Positions 1-8,881 of a DNA stretch of 15,000 nucleotides are shown piece by piece. The translations under genes were made by a program, and so were the position numbers. Position 1 is the stretch's first letter, and the number at the start of each line of letters is the position of its first letter. The notes below the pieces were generated by a model. The model saw nothing but the letters and a program-made list of their open reading frames with translations, was not told the origin of the DNA and ran no database searches. This stretch comes from Glandiceps talaboti. Lineage: Eukaryota; Hemichordata; Enteropneusta; Spengelidae. The stretch spans positions 5,739,142 to 5,754,141 of the forward strand of contig NC_135565.1 in NCBI RefSeq assembly GCF_964340395.1, in the 5' to 3' direction.

Positions 1-330
1 TTCAAGGGCATATTAGTCGATTTCTCAAACCCTGTCCAACACCAGTATGTTTAGATCTGTATTTCTATTAGGATTGTCTTTTCACTCACGCTGAAACCGA
101 CTAAATGCATCATGACTGGTAGAACTCGTGAGAGTTACAGTGTTAGTCTGGCGATGTTTCGCACTTCGAATAAACCGCGGCCCATGAACTTTGCTCTATG
201 ACCCCGATTGTGAAATACGCCACCGCGCGGTGTCAATAAAATTAGTGACGTCTCCACTCTGCCTATCCAGCGCCTTGCAAGTTGCGGTTGTTCGTTCTCT
301 TACCCATTCAGCTGCATACAAAAAATATAG
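1..330. other. Unassigned sequence at the left edge
   Basis: No gene, repeat or RNA was recognised. A plus-strand open frame from 191 to 514 runs into the foldback. It has no domain, splice or composition support and is taken as chance. Confidence 0.6.
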
Positions 331-571
331 ACCTCGGAGCTGCGCTAAGCTAAAATTTGGATTGCTTTGTATGTACAGATCCCCACTGCACTGTGATCAC
401 AATATAAGTCTATTTTCGTTAATTATTGCACACACTTCAACGAATGTTTTAAACTATAAAATCGATGAGGGCGCACAGTACACGGATATTCGAGTACAAT
501 TTATTACGCAGTAGATATATCGGTATATATACAAAACAACCCACATTTTAGCGATGTGAAGCTCCGAGGAC
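331..571. repeat. Foldback: imperfect inverted repeat with about 48-bp arms
   Basis: Arm 331-378 (beginning ACCTCGGAGCTGCG) and the reverse complement of arm 571-524 (TCCTCGGAGCTTCA) agree at about 36 of 48 positions without gaps. Shared blocks include CCTCGGAGCT, GCTAAAAT and TTTGTAT. A shared ACTGC further in suggests the similarity extends a little. The centre is about 145 bp and has no recognisable gene. It could be a degraded MITE or two opposed copies of a short repeat. Confidence 0.5.
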
Positions 572-604
572 TGTAAAGGAGTCTGAAAAATATCAAACCA
601 TGTG

Positions 605-784
605 ATACATACATACATACATACATACATACATACATACATACATACATACATACATACATACATACATACATACATACATACATACATGCATGCATGC
701 ATGCATCATCATGCATACATACATACATACATACATACATACATACATACATACATACATACATACATACATACATACATACAT
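605..784. repeat. ACAT tetranucleotide microsatellite with a GCAT core
   Basis: An (ATAC)n tract of about 180 bp is interrupted near 687-715 by four GCAT repeats and CATCATCATG. Both strands give open frames (TYIH, MYVC) only because the repeat has no stop; they are not genes. It abuts the SINE-like element on its right. Confidence 0.97.
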
Positions 785-1026
785 AATAATGATAATCTTT
801 ATTTATACTGGATAGTTCTTTAAGCATTTAAACACTTGTCTCCCAAGAAGTCCAGTGGGGGCCATCCCTCATGGGTTCAGTGGTAATGCAGGAGGAAACC
901 GGAGTACCCGGGGAAAACCTGCGTTGTTCGGTAGAGTCAAACTGAACGACACTCTTCTTACTTACAGCGGGGTAAATTTAATCGAACCCTGAATGGGGTT
1001 CGAACCCCGACTGCAGTGGTAAGAGG
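785..1026 (-). mobile_element. Short retroposon-like (SINE-like) element, minus strand
   Basis: On the minus strand the segment starts CCTCTTACCACTGCAGTC, followed by a Pol III box-B-like GGGGTTCGAACCCC. It continues through the block CCCCGGGTACTCCGGTTTCC, which recurs in interspersed repeats of many marine animals, and ends TATAAATAAAGATTATCATTATTATG running into (TATG)n. A 3' simple-repeat tail and box-B-like head fit a SINE or a 5'-truncated LINE. A convincing A box at normal spacing is missing, and no target-site duplication could be recognised because both flanks are microsatellite. The family is not identified. Confidence 0.45.
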
Positions 1027-1185
1027 CATACATACATACATACATACACACACATGCATGCATGCATATGCATGCATGCATACATACATACATACATACA
1101 TACATACATACATACATACATACATACATACATACATACATACATACATACATACATACATACATACATACATACATACATACAT
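1027..1185. repeat. Second ACAT tetranucleotide microsatellite with a GCAT core
   Basis: This is the same repeat and the same kind of interruption (ACACACAC, then GCATGCATGCATATGCATGCATGCAT at 1047-1080) as the array at 605-784. It is also in the same orientation. The two bracket a 242-bp non-repetitive segment. Confidence 0.97.
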
Positions 1186-1517
1186 GTTCGACATGAATAT
1201 GCCGATTTCTTCGAATCTCTACACAATTATATCTACCAGAGTTGACTTTCTTTACTTTTAGTACAATAATTCGAAAACCAGCTCTATGTCTACATGTCTC
1301 AATTTACACTGAATATGCATGACTCCTAAGCTTTTATTTTCTTCAGATAAATAGTCATAAATATTCAGTGTGCATCTGACAAATATTCATGTCTTGTAAT
1401 AAGACCTTGAAGCGATGGTGTTCCATTGAAATAAATGTGAAAAAGCTTCAATTTGGTTGTGTGTTTTCGGCATTCGATCGAACATTACGTGAATGTACAA
1501 TCATGAAATGACTGTCC
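1186..1517. other. AT-rich spacer
   Basis: No open frame of note and no RNA gene. Short AATATTCAT/GAATATGCAT-like words recur (about 1310, 1367, 1385), with a similar one near 3110. They may be the eroded remainder of the repeat pair annotated just to the right. Confidence 0.5.
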
Positions 1518-1578
1518 AGAACCCAAAGTTTATGGACAAATACCTTTATTTCCTAAGTGGCGTTCTCCATTAGTTTTT
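1518..1578 (+). repeat. Ancient dispersed repeat, copy 1 (pairs with 3227-3289)
   Basis: This segment and 3227-3289 share, in the same order, GACTSTCCAGAA, AAAGT, ATG, ACAA, CTTTATTTCCT, TGGC, TTC and CCATT, with few small gaps. That is too much colinear similarity for chance. Same orientation; family unknown. Confidence 0.5.
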
Positions 1579-1698
1579 ATATATTTTGTGCTGTTAAAAT
1601 TCACTATAAAATGCTTTGATTTAAGAACAATTCATGAAATTACAATAAAACAACAGAAGCGATACAAATCATCAACCCTTGTTGGTCTAATAAAGTTT

Positions 1699-1766
1699 AC
1701 CCTTCCTTGTCCCACTCACCATGCAAAAAAGTCCTTTTTACACGGTGTGTGGGGACGAGGAAGGGT
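1699..1766 (+). other. Strong 68-nt hairpin (pre-miRNA- or MITE-like)
   Basis: The 5' arm starts ACCCTTCCTTGTCCC and the 3' arm ends GGGGACGAGGAAGGGT. They pair over about 30 positions with one bulged G, one T-G wobble and about three mismatches, and the stem is continued by an AAAAA/TTTTT pairing around a tiny loop. Flanks do not pair. The structure could be transcribed from either strand. Without reads it cannot be called a miRNA, and no target-site duplication supports a MITE. Confidence 0.5.
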
Positions 1767-3226
1767 CACTGCCATAGCTTACTAAAGCAGACATAGTAAA
1801 GCTGGTTTATTACACCACAGTTAAACTTGATTTAGAAAAAGTATAGCTACGTGCTAGCTAGATTCAATCTCTGACCGACCTAGAAAAACATATGCAACGC
1901 AACTATTTCAATTTTACTTAGGATTGTCTCTGTTTGAATTAAGTTGGCATTAGCACTGGAATATATTAAACAACATCACTGATTTTACATACCCAGGTGA
2001 AACAAGAGTTGCCCAGCTATTACAAGACCATAGTGGTCTGAGAATTGATCTACGTGCCTCCAAGTTGGTTCAGGGCTAAATCTTGCCAGAGTCTAATTCG
2101 ATATATGTGCTTTAGCATTTAGTATATATACAACATTATCATTGATTTACATTCCTCAATTGTTACGTACTGGTTAAATGAAATAATGATCCTATGAATA
2201 AAAAAGTAATTAGATTTGTATGCATGCCAAACATAAAGATATTAAATTTCATAACTGTATGTTTTTCGCCAAAGATATTATTAAAAGTTTGTCTCCATAA
2301 ACAAGGTTTTCACTCAATACAAAAAATGTTTTGTTTTGTTTTTATACATGCCTCTCCCTACCAAATGAGTAAATTGTATATAAAACTCCAATTATTAAGT
2401 AAAACTTAAAAATTATGTTAATGAAAAGAAGTCAGGAATAACTGTATAGAAAAAGAACCCCCGGCGCCAAGTCCTTCAGTTGACTGGGTGACACGACTTG
2501 TCACCATGCAGCTACACACTGTGTGTCCCCTACACTATTAAAGTGGAAGTTTCAAAACTACTAATGCAGGTTAAATATCGTGAACGCCGCCTATATTAAC
2601 ATAAACAATATTACTCAATAGAGACAATCGATATGCTAATTGGTCAATAAACGCGTTGATATTTTTAATCTTTTTTTTTTTGTATTTTTCAAGGGAAATG
2701 TGACACTGTCACAGTAAATGAAAATTAAATCAACTTGGTTATCTATTTGCCAGCCATCTGTTGAAACACATTATGCTAATTTACTACTAATTTAAATGTT
2801 TTTGTCTTGATGGCCGCCTCTACATCAGATGTATCACGAAGGTCAATTCAGGCAAAAGTACAGACTCGAAGGTAAAATAACAATGAGCGATTAGCCAATA
2901 TCTACATCGGATTTTAATCAGATTGGTCATGGTCTTCACCTACTTTACATGCGATTTCAGAGAAACATCAAGTTGAACATGTGTCCATTGGGAATCTTTG
3001 CGGTGGGCAACATTTCCGATGAGAGTCACCAAAATTGTTTATGGAATGGTTAAAGAATTAATGTTCTTGACCCCTAAAAGCCCATTACCTTCAGTGAAGA
3101 CATCATGAATATTCATTGTTCAACTATTGCACAAACATAGCTACAACGTGACCCACAACAAATATTTTCAAAAGGATGGACAGCGTCAACTTGCAATTGA
3201 CGTTTCTCTGGAATCACAGGTAATGT
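1767..3226. other. AT-rich spacer without genes
   Basis: No coding exon was recognised; a plus-strand frame at 2194-2409 is low-complexity chance. Two segments near 1941-1990 and 2107-2152 are similar (GC-TTAGCA, ATAT, ACAACAT, TGATTTACAT shared), suggesting a diverged duplication about 160 bp apart. At 2487-2505 a perfect 7-bp stem (GGTGACA/TGTCACC) with a 5-nt loop lies beside ACACACTGTGTGT, in a locally GC-richer patch. Confidence 0.5.
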
Positions 3227-3289
3227 AGACTCTCCAGAATCAAAAGTGCATGACAATGTCTTTATTTCCTGGCTGGCATTCCCCATTTA
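3227..3289 (+). repeat. Ancient dispersed repeat, copy 2 (pairs with 1518-1578)
   Basis: Colinear with the copy at 1518-1578, including CTTTATTTCCT..TGGC.TTC.CCATT. It is followed by unrelated sequence and then a poly-C tract near 3334. Confidence 0.5.
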
Positions 3290-3333
3290 AGTATACATTT
3301 CTCGATTGCCTTAGTATGGAATAAAACTATGTG

Positions 3334-3600
3334 CCCCCCCCCCCCTGCGACTGGAGACCTTCTGATTGAATTTTTCGCTCTTGGTGATGCCAGCATTAGT
3401 AATTGGGCACTGCACTCAGAATTGTCTACCCTAATATTACAGTGTATGCTAATTTGCACAATTTTAGTGCTCTTAGGGAACATTCAGTATTTACAAGGGG
3501 AGGGTCGAGGGGATTGGGGGGTGTCACTTTTTACATATTAGCTCTCGGGGAGGGCCATAATTTAGAAAATGGGATGGGGGGGGGGTGTCACATTTTACTT
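3334..3600. repeat. Poly-C and G-rich tracts with AAGGGGAGGG repeat fragments
   Basis: A run of about 13 C near 3334 is followed by ACAAGGGGAGGGTC at 3492-3505, GGGGAGGGCCATAATTTAGA near 3547 and a poly-G run near 3578. The GGGGAGGGYCATA.TTT word also ends the repeat copies at 3959-4118 and 9411-9565, so these are probably further truncated fragments of that family. Open frames here are chance. Confidence 0.45.
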
Positions 3601-3648
3601 TGACTCATTGCATTATATTGTCTTTTTTATCACCCCACCACTGCATTT

Positions 3649-3694
3649 GGGTTATGGTTAGGGTTAAGATTAGGATTAGTTAGGGTAGGGTTAG
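3649..3694 (+). repeat. Degenerate telomere-like (TTAGGG) patch
   Basis: About 46 bp of imperfect TTAGGG-type repeats (GGTTATGGTTAGGGTTAAGA, then TTAGGATTAGTTAGGGTAGGGTTAG). TTAGGG is the usual animal telomere unit. Its short length and degeneration point to an interstitial relic rather than a chromosome end. Confidence 0.6.
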
Positions 3695-3958
3695 TTCTCC
3701 ATGATATCAGCCAATGTCAATCAAAATGTTACTGACGACCAATTAATTATCAGTTATGGTGCGAGGAGAGGAGAGGGTCTCACAGGTGTAAAATGGTTCC
3801 CGAATAGTTGGGTAAGATACTATGGATAATATTGGGATGATTGTGACCTGAGTCCCGACAATGTCAGGAGTGTGTCAATCTAATTATTGGGAGTTGCAGC
3901 CGTCAGCTCAGCCAATGAGATCCAAACACAGGTTTTTATAAATGCAGTGCCTAGTAGT
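3695..3958. other. Spacer
   Basis: No gene or repeat could be supported apart from possible weak upstream extension of the repeat that begins at 3959. Confidence 0.5.
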
Positions 3959-4118
3959 TGGAAATAACTAACGACCTTTAACATTTTCAACATTGGTGGC
4001 AGCGGTGGGATTAAATCCTTAATAATTAGTCTGGGACTAGTGTTCTTTTACATTGCTGACAGCATTTTAACCCATCCTATTTTGAACTACTTTAACAGTT
4101 GGAGGGTCATGTTTTATA
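3959..4118 (+). repeat. Dispersed repeat, copy A (pairs with 9411-9565)
   Basis: About 155 bp aligns colinearly with 9411-9565: GGAAATAAC, CTTTAA, GGCAGCGGTGGGA against GACAGCGATGGGA, TCCTTA, ATTAGT, GGACT, TTCTTTTACA against CCCTTTTCCG, TGACAGCATTT, ATTTTGAA, TTTAACA and GGAGGGYCAT. Identity is roughly 65-75% by eye. Same orientation; the family is unknown. This copy is downstream of the gene and the other is in intron 4. Confidence 0.6.
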
Positions 4119-4359
4119 ATGTATGTTGTTGATTGAATCACTTTGCTTGGAACAATCAACGAACTAGGCCACAATGGAAAATATGTATCACATTTCCCTG
4201 CAATCGGGCATCAAGTAAACCTTTAAGTCGTTTATACACACCCACCGTATGTTAAATATCTGATCTCATAAATGTTAAATTTACTGACGCACTATCTGGT
4301 TAAATATCAATTTCTGTTATATTTGCCCCTCCTACCCTTTCTTCTCAACCCCAAATTCT
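4119..4359 (-). other. Probable 3' UTR and downstream flank of the receptor gene
   Basis: Lies directly after the stop codon on the gene strand. It contains only variant polyadenylation hexamers and no canonical AATAAA, so the transcript end is not fixed. Confidence 0.4.
4280..4285 (-). terminator. Possible variant polyadenylation signal (AGTAAA)
   Basis: The minus strand reads AGTAAA about 75 nt after the stop codon. A second variant, AATATA, lies about 40 nt after the stop (4323-4318). Canonical AATAAA is not seen until about 3264. These are weak candidates only. Confidence 0.15.
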
Positions 4360-4646
4360 TCACACCACATCCATATCTTTTAATTTGTCAGCCACAGCAC
4401 AGTGACCACAGTTGGTAAGACCATCCACCATCGTAGTCAATGTAGCATCTTGTCCTCTTCTTTCTTTCCATCGCAGCAATAACTGATATTTTATCTCCTC
4501 GTTGCCATAGTTACGATGATCACCTTCAATGGTAGTAATGGTGACTTCAAGATTCTCTTCATTTTGAAGCAAATGTCTGTACAAGTTTCTAATCTCCATC
4601 GGTTTCAAGGAGTTGGCAATCATTTGGAGTACGTTGTCACTGCAAA
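4360..4646 (-). CDS. Exon 7: C-terminal death domain and stop
   Basis: Ninety-four codons plus TGA (4362-4360). A six-helix death-domain pattern is visible: helix 1 NVLQMIANSL, then MEIRNLYRHLL, EENLEVTITTIE, EEIKYQLLLRWKERRG, then QDATLTTMVDGLTNCGH and CAVADKLKDM. The core Trp in LLLRW and the AT...L..GL....A..L spacing are typical of the family. Death domains bind other death domains in adaptors or receptors. Here it follows ZU5-UPA, as in UNC5CL and PIDD. Two acceptors are close together (TGTGTAG|TT and TTTGCAG|T); only the first is in phase with exon 6. No AATAAA occurs on this strand within about 1 kb after the stop. Confidence 0.85.
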
Positions 4647-4944
4647 CTACACACAAAGATATTACTGTCAAACACTTTTGTGACCAGATTGAGGTTTGTA
4701 ATACTTAATGTAACTTGTTGGAAAACACCAAATTATTACAAAAATTGAAACAGCTATGATATTAGACATGATAAATTTCTCACCTAAAAATAATAAAACG
4801 TGATTGATCTGCAAAACTACACCAGTGACTAGCCAATGTATTATTTTTTGCACGAAATGATACAAATAATAATGTCACAGCAAACAACATGTCGCTTTCA
4901 AAATATATTGCTTTAGTGTTGTGCTTTTGTACATATACAGTCAA
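4647..4944 (-). other. Acceptor-side end of intron 6
   Basis: This is non-repetitive intron between the 37-bp array and exon 7. Open frames on the minus strand (4668-4865, 4780-5004) lack paired splice sites in a usable phase and show no domain, so no extra exon is called. The end carries two adjacent acceptors, TGTGTAG and TTTGCAG, seven bases apart. Confidence 0.6.
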
Positions 4945-7900
4945 GATAACATTAGACTTACCATCACTGTCAGTGTATAGGGATAACATTAGACTTACCA
5001 TCATTGTCAGTGTATAGGGATAACATTAGACTTACCATCATTGTCAGTGTATAGGGATAACATTAGACTTACCATCATTGTCAGTGTATAGGGATAACAT
5101 TAGACTTACCATTATTGTCAGTGTATAGGGATAACATTAGACTTACCATCACTGTTAGTGTATAGGGATAACATTAGACTTACCATCACTGTCAGTGTAT
5201 AGGGATAACATTAGACTTACCATCACTGTCAGTGTATAGGGATAACATTAGACTTACCATTATTGTCAGTGTATAGGGATAACATTAGACTTACCATCAT
5301 TGTCAGTGTATAGGGATAACATTAGACTTACCATTATTGTCAGTGTATAGGGATAACATTAGACTTACCATCACTGTCAGTGTATAGGGATAACATTAGA
5401 CTTACCATCACTGTCAGTGTATAGGGATAACATTAGACTTACCATTATTGTCAGTGTATAGGGATAACATTAGACGTACCATCACTGTCAGTGTATAGGG
5501 ATAGCATTAGACTTACCATCATTGTCAGTGTATAGGGATAACATTAGACTTACCATTATTGTCAGTGTATAGGGATAACATTAGACTTACCATCATTGTC
5601 AGTGTATAGGGATAACATTAGACTTACCATCATTGTCAGTGTATAGGGATAACATTAGACGTACCATCACTGTCAGTGTATAGGGATAACATTAGACTTA
5701 CCATCACTGTCAGTGTATAGGGATAACATTAGACTTACCATCACTGTCAGTGTATAGGGATAACATTAGACTTACCATCATTGTCAGTGTATAGGGATAA
5801 CATTAGACTTACCATCACTGTCAGTGTATAGGGATAACATTAGACTTACCATCACTGTCAGTGTATAGGGATAACATTAGACTTACCATTATTGTCAGTG
5901 TATAGGGATAGCATTAGACGTACCATCACTGTCAGTGTATAGGGATAACATTAGACTTACCATCACTGTCAGTGTATAGGGATAACATTAGACTTACCAT
6001 CACTGTCAGTGTATAGGGATAACATTAGATTTACCATCATTGTCAGTGTATAGGGATAACATTAGACGTACCATCACTGTCAGTGTATAGGGATAACATT
6101 AGATTTACCATCATTGTCAGTGTATAGGGATAACATTAGACTTACCATCACTGTCAGTGTATAGGGATAACATTAGACTTACCATCACTGTCAGTGTATA
6201 GGGATAACATTAGACTTACCATCACTGTCAGTGTATAGGGATAACATTAGACTTACCATCATTGTCAGTGTATAGGGATAACATTAGACTTACCATTATT
6301 GTCAGTGTATAGGGATAACATTAGACTTACCATCACTGTCAGTGTATAGGGATAACATTAGACTTACCATCACTGTCAGTGTATAGGGATAACATTAGAC
6401 TTACCATTATTGTCAGTGTATAGGGATAGCATTAGACTTACCATCATTGTCAGTGTATAGGGATAACATTAGACGTACCATCACTGTCAGTGTATAGGGA
6501 TAACATTAGACTTACCATCATTGTCAGTGTATAGGGATAACATTAGACGTACCATCATTGTCAGTGTATAGGGATATCATTAGACTTACCATCACTGTCA
6601 GTGTATAGGGATAACATTAGACGTACCATCACTGTCAGTGTATAGGGATAACATTAGACTTACCATCATTGTCAGTGTATAGGGATAACATTAGACGTAC
6701 CATCACTGTCAGTGTATAGGGATAACATTAGACGTACCATTATTGTCAGTGTATAGGGATAACATTAGACTTACCATCACTGTCAGTGTATAGGGATAAC
6801 ATTAGACTTACCATCACTGTCAGTGTATAGGGATAACATTAGACTTACCATTATTGTCAGTGTATAGGGATAACATTAGACTTACCATCACTGTCAGTGT
6901 ATAGGGATAACATTAGATTTACCATCACTGTCAGTGTATAGGGATAACATTAGACTTACCATCACTGTCAGTGTATAGGGATAACATTAGACTTACCATT
7001 ATTGTCAGTGTATAGGGATAACATTAGATTTACCATCACTGTCAGTGTATAGGGATAACATTATACTTACCATCACTGTCAGTGTGTAGGGATAGCATTA
7101 GACTTACCATCATTGTCAGTGTATAGGGATAACATTATACTTACCATCATTGTCAGTGTATAGGGATAGCATTAGACTTACCATTATTGTCAGTGTATAG
7201 GGATAACATTAGACTTACCATCATTGTCAGTGTATAGGGATAACATTAGATTTACCATCACTGTCAGTGTATAGGGATAACATTAGATTTACCATCACTG
7301 TCAGTGTATAGGGATAACATTAGATTTACCATCATTGTCAGTGTATAGGGATAACATTAGATTTACCATCACTGTCAGTGTATAGGGATAACATTAGATT
7401 TACCATCATTGTCAGTGTATAGGGATAACATTAGACTTACCATCATTGTCAGTGTATAGGGATAGCATTAGACTTACCATCATTGTCAGTGTATAGGGAT
7501 AACATTAGACGTACCATCATTGTCAGTGTATAGGGATAACATTAGATTTACCATCACTGTCAGTGTATAGGGATAACATTAGACTTACCATCACTGTCAG
7601 TGTATAGGGATAACATTAGACTTACCATTATTGTCAGTGTGTAGGGATAACATTAGACTTACCATCACTGTCAGTGTATAGGGATAACATTAGATTTACC
7701 ATCACTGTCAGTGTATAGGGATAACATTAGACTTACCATCACTGTCAGTGTATAGGGATAACATTAGATTTACCATCATTGTCAGTGTATAGGGATAACA
7801 TTAGACTTACCATCACTGTCAGTGTATAGGGATAACATTAGACTTACCATCACTGTCAGTGTATAGGGATAACATTAGACTTACCATCACTGTCAGTGTA

Positions 7901-8498
7901 TAGGGATAACATTAGACTTACCATCACTGTCAGTGTATAGGGATAACATTAGACTTACCATCATTGTCAGTGTATAGGGATAACATTAGACTTACCATTA
8001 TTGTCAGTGTATAGGGATAACATTAGACTTACCATCACTGTCAGTGTATAGGGATAACATTAGACTTACCATCACTGTCAGTGTATAGGGATAACATTAG
8101 ACTTACCATCACTGTCAGTGTATAGGGATAACATTAGACTTACCATCACTGTCAGTGTATAGGGATAACATTAGACTTACCATCACTGTCAGTGTATAGG
8201 GATAACATTAGACTTACCATCACTGTCAGTGTATAGGGATAACATTAGACTTACCATCACTGTCAGTGTATAGGGATAACATTAGACTTACCATCACTGT
8301 CAGTGTATAGGGATAACATTAGACTTACCATCACTGTCAGTGTATAGGGATAACATTAGACTTACCATCACTGTCAGTGTATAGGGATAACATTAGACTT
8401 ACCATCACTGTCAGTGTATAGGGATAACATTAGACTTACCATCACTGTCAGTGTATAGGGATAACATTAGATCTAGACTTACCGTCATTGTCAGTGTA
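4945..8498 (-). repeat. 37-bp minisatellite, 96 units, made of copies of the exon 6 donor junction (intron 6)
   Basis: The first and last copies of GATAAC (4945 and 8460) are 3515 bp apart, exactly 95 x 37, so 96 units are in register with no net indel over 3.5 kb. On the gene strand each unit reads TATACACTGACARTGATG|GTAAGTCTAATGTTATCCC-like, matching the end of exon 6 and the start of its intron. Counted by hand, the donor hexamer is GTAAGT in about 74 units, GTAAAT in about 12 and GTACGT in about 10. The exonic part is CAGTGATG in about 56, CAATGATG in about 26 and CAATAATG in about 14. Units at 8016-8459 (12 units) are identical, whereas those to the left are mixed. The unit length is not a multiple of 3 and stops occur, so the array is not coding. 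It makes up about 92% of intron 6. Confidence 0.97.
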
Positions 8499-8525
8499 AC
8501 TTCCTATTTTATGTTTCTTGGATGG
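8483..8525 (-). CDS. Exon 6: 43-nt linker exon that sets the frame for the death domain
   Basis: Read on the minus strand, TTTTTATATTACAG|CCATCC opens a 43-nt exon that ends ACTGACAATGACG|GTAAGT. It encodes PSKKHKIGSYTDND plus the first base of a codon. Phase 0 in and phase 1 out is exactly what is needed to join exon 5 (phase 0) to exon 7 through the TGTGTAG|TT acceptor, giving GTT (Val). Without it, exon 5 to exon 7 runs into TGA after eight codons. The last 15 or so exonic bases and first 20 or so intronic bases are the template of the 37-bp array that fills the rest of the intron, with a 6-bp GATCTA insertion in this founding copy. No transcript evidence is available. The support is phase, splice signals and open frame. 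Confidence 0.65.
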
Positions 8526-8881
8526 CTGTAATATAAAAAGGTAATCATTTATCACGTGATGTCAGAGGGAGAAAATGAATTTGACGTTGCCCACCTAACT
8601 ACCCTAGTTGTTTGCATTGAGTCTGTCTGATACTCGTTTCACTTTGCTCTGCAAAGTTATTGAATAATTGTTTTTAAATAGACCGCACTATAACCTTCTA
8701 TGGTCGGAGACACATCTCTATATATTAAAGTAATGTTAGTGTTAATGTTAATGACTGTTAATGTTACAACCAGTCTGTACTGCTGTTTCCTTACTGTTGT
8801 AGACAGCTGTAATTAATTGTATTCTTATCTCATTCTTTAGTCTGTTACGTAATGCTTGGGAAAAATAAAATATAAACTTAC
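8526..8881 (-). other. Intron 5
   Basis: Bounded by ACT|GTAAGT and TTACAG|CC. It contains the 10-bp palindrome ATCACGTGAT (8551-8560, an E-box core) and a short GTTAATGTTAATG-like direct repeat near 8735. No exon was recognised inside it. Confidence 0.65.

Noticed and set aside
191-514. 107-codon plus-strand open frame
   Set aside because: No recognisable domain, no splice context, and it overlaps the foldback repeat.
985-1027. tRNA gene suggested by GGGTTCGAACCCC and GCAGTGGTAAGAGGC
   Set aside because: Box-B-like and A-box-like words are in the wrong order and spacing for a tRNA, and no cloverleaf could be drawn; kept only as a retroposon clue.
602-1261. Several open frames of TYIH or MYVC repeats
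   Set aside because: They are translations of the stop-free ACAT microsatellite.
3649-3694. Chromosome end
   Set aside because: The TTAGGG-like patch is only about 46 bp, degenerate and flanked by ordinary sequence on both sides.
4639-4641. TTTGCAG|T as the acceptor of exon 7
   Set aside because: It needs phase 2, whereas exon 6 supplies phase 1; TGTGTAG|TT fits. It remains a possible alternative acceptor.
4780-5004. Minus-strand open frame entering the array as an extra exon
   Set aside because: No acceptor/donor pair in usable phase, no domain, and the 37-bp unit rotates frame into TGA.
4945-8498. 37-bp direct repeats as a CRISPR array
   Set aside because: Units are head-to-tail with no spacers between them, within an animal gene intron.
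4945-8498. Repeated I-SceI homing endonuclease sites (TAGGGATAACA)
   Set aside because: Only the first 11 of 18 bases of the recognition site match; the rest differs, so this is coincidence.
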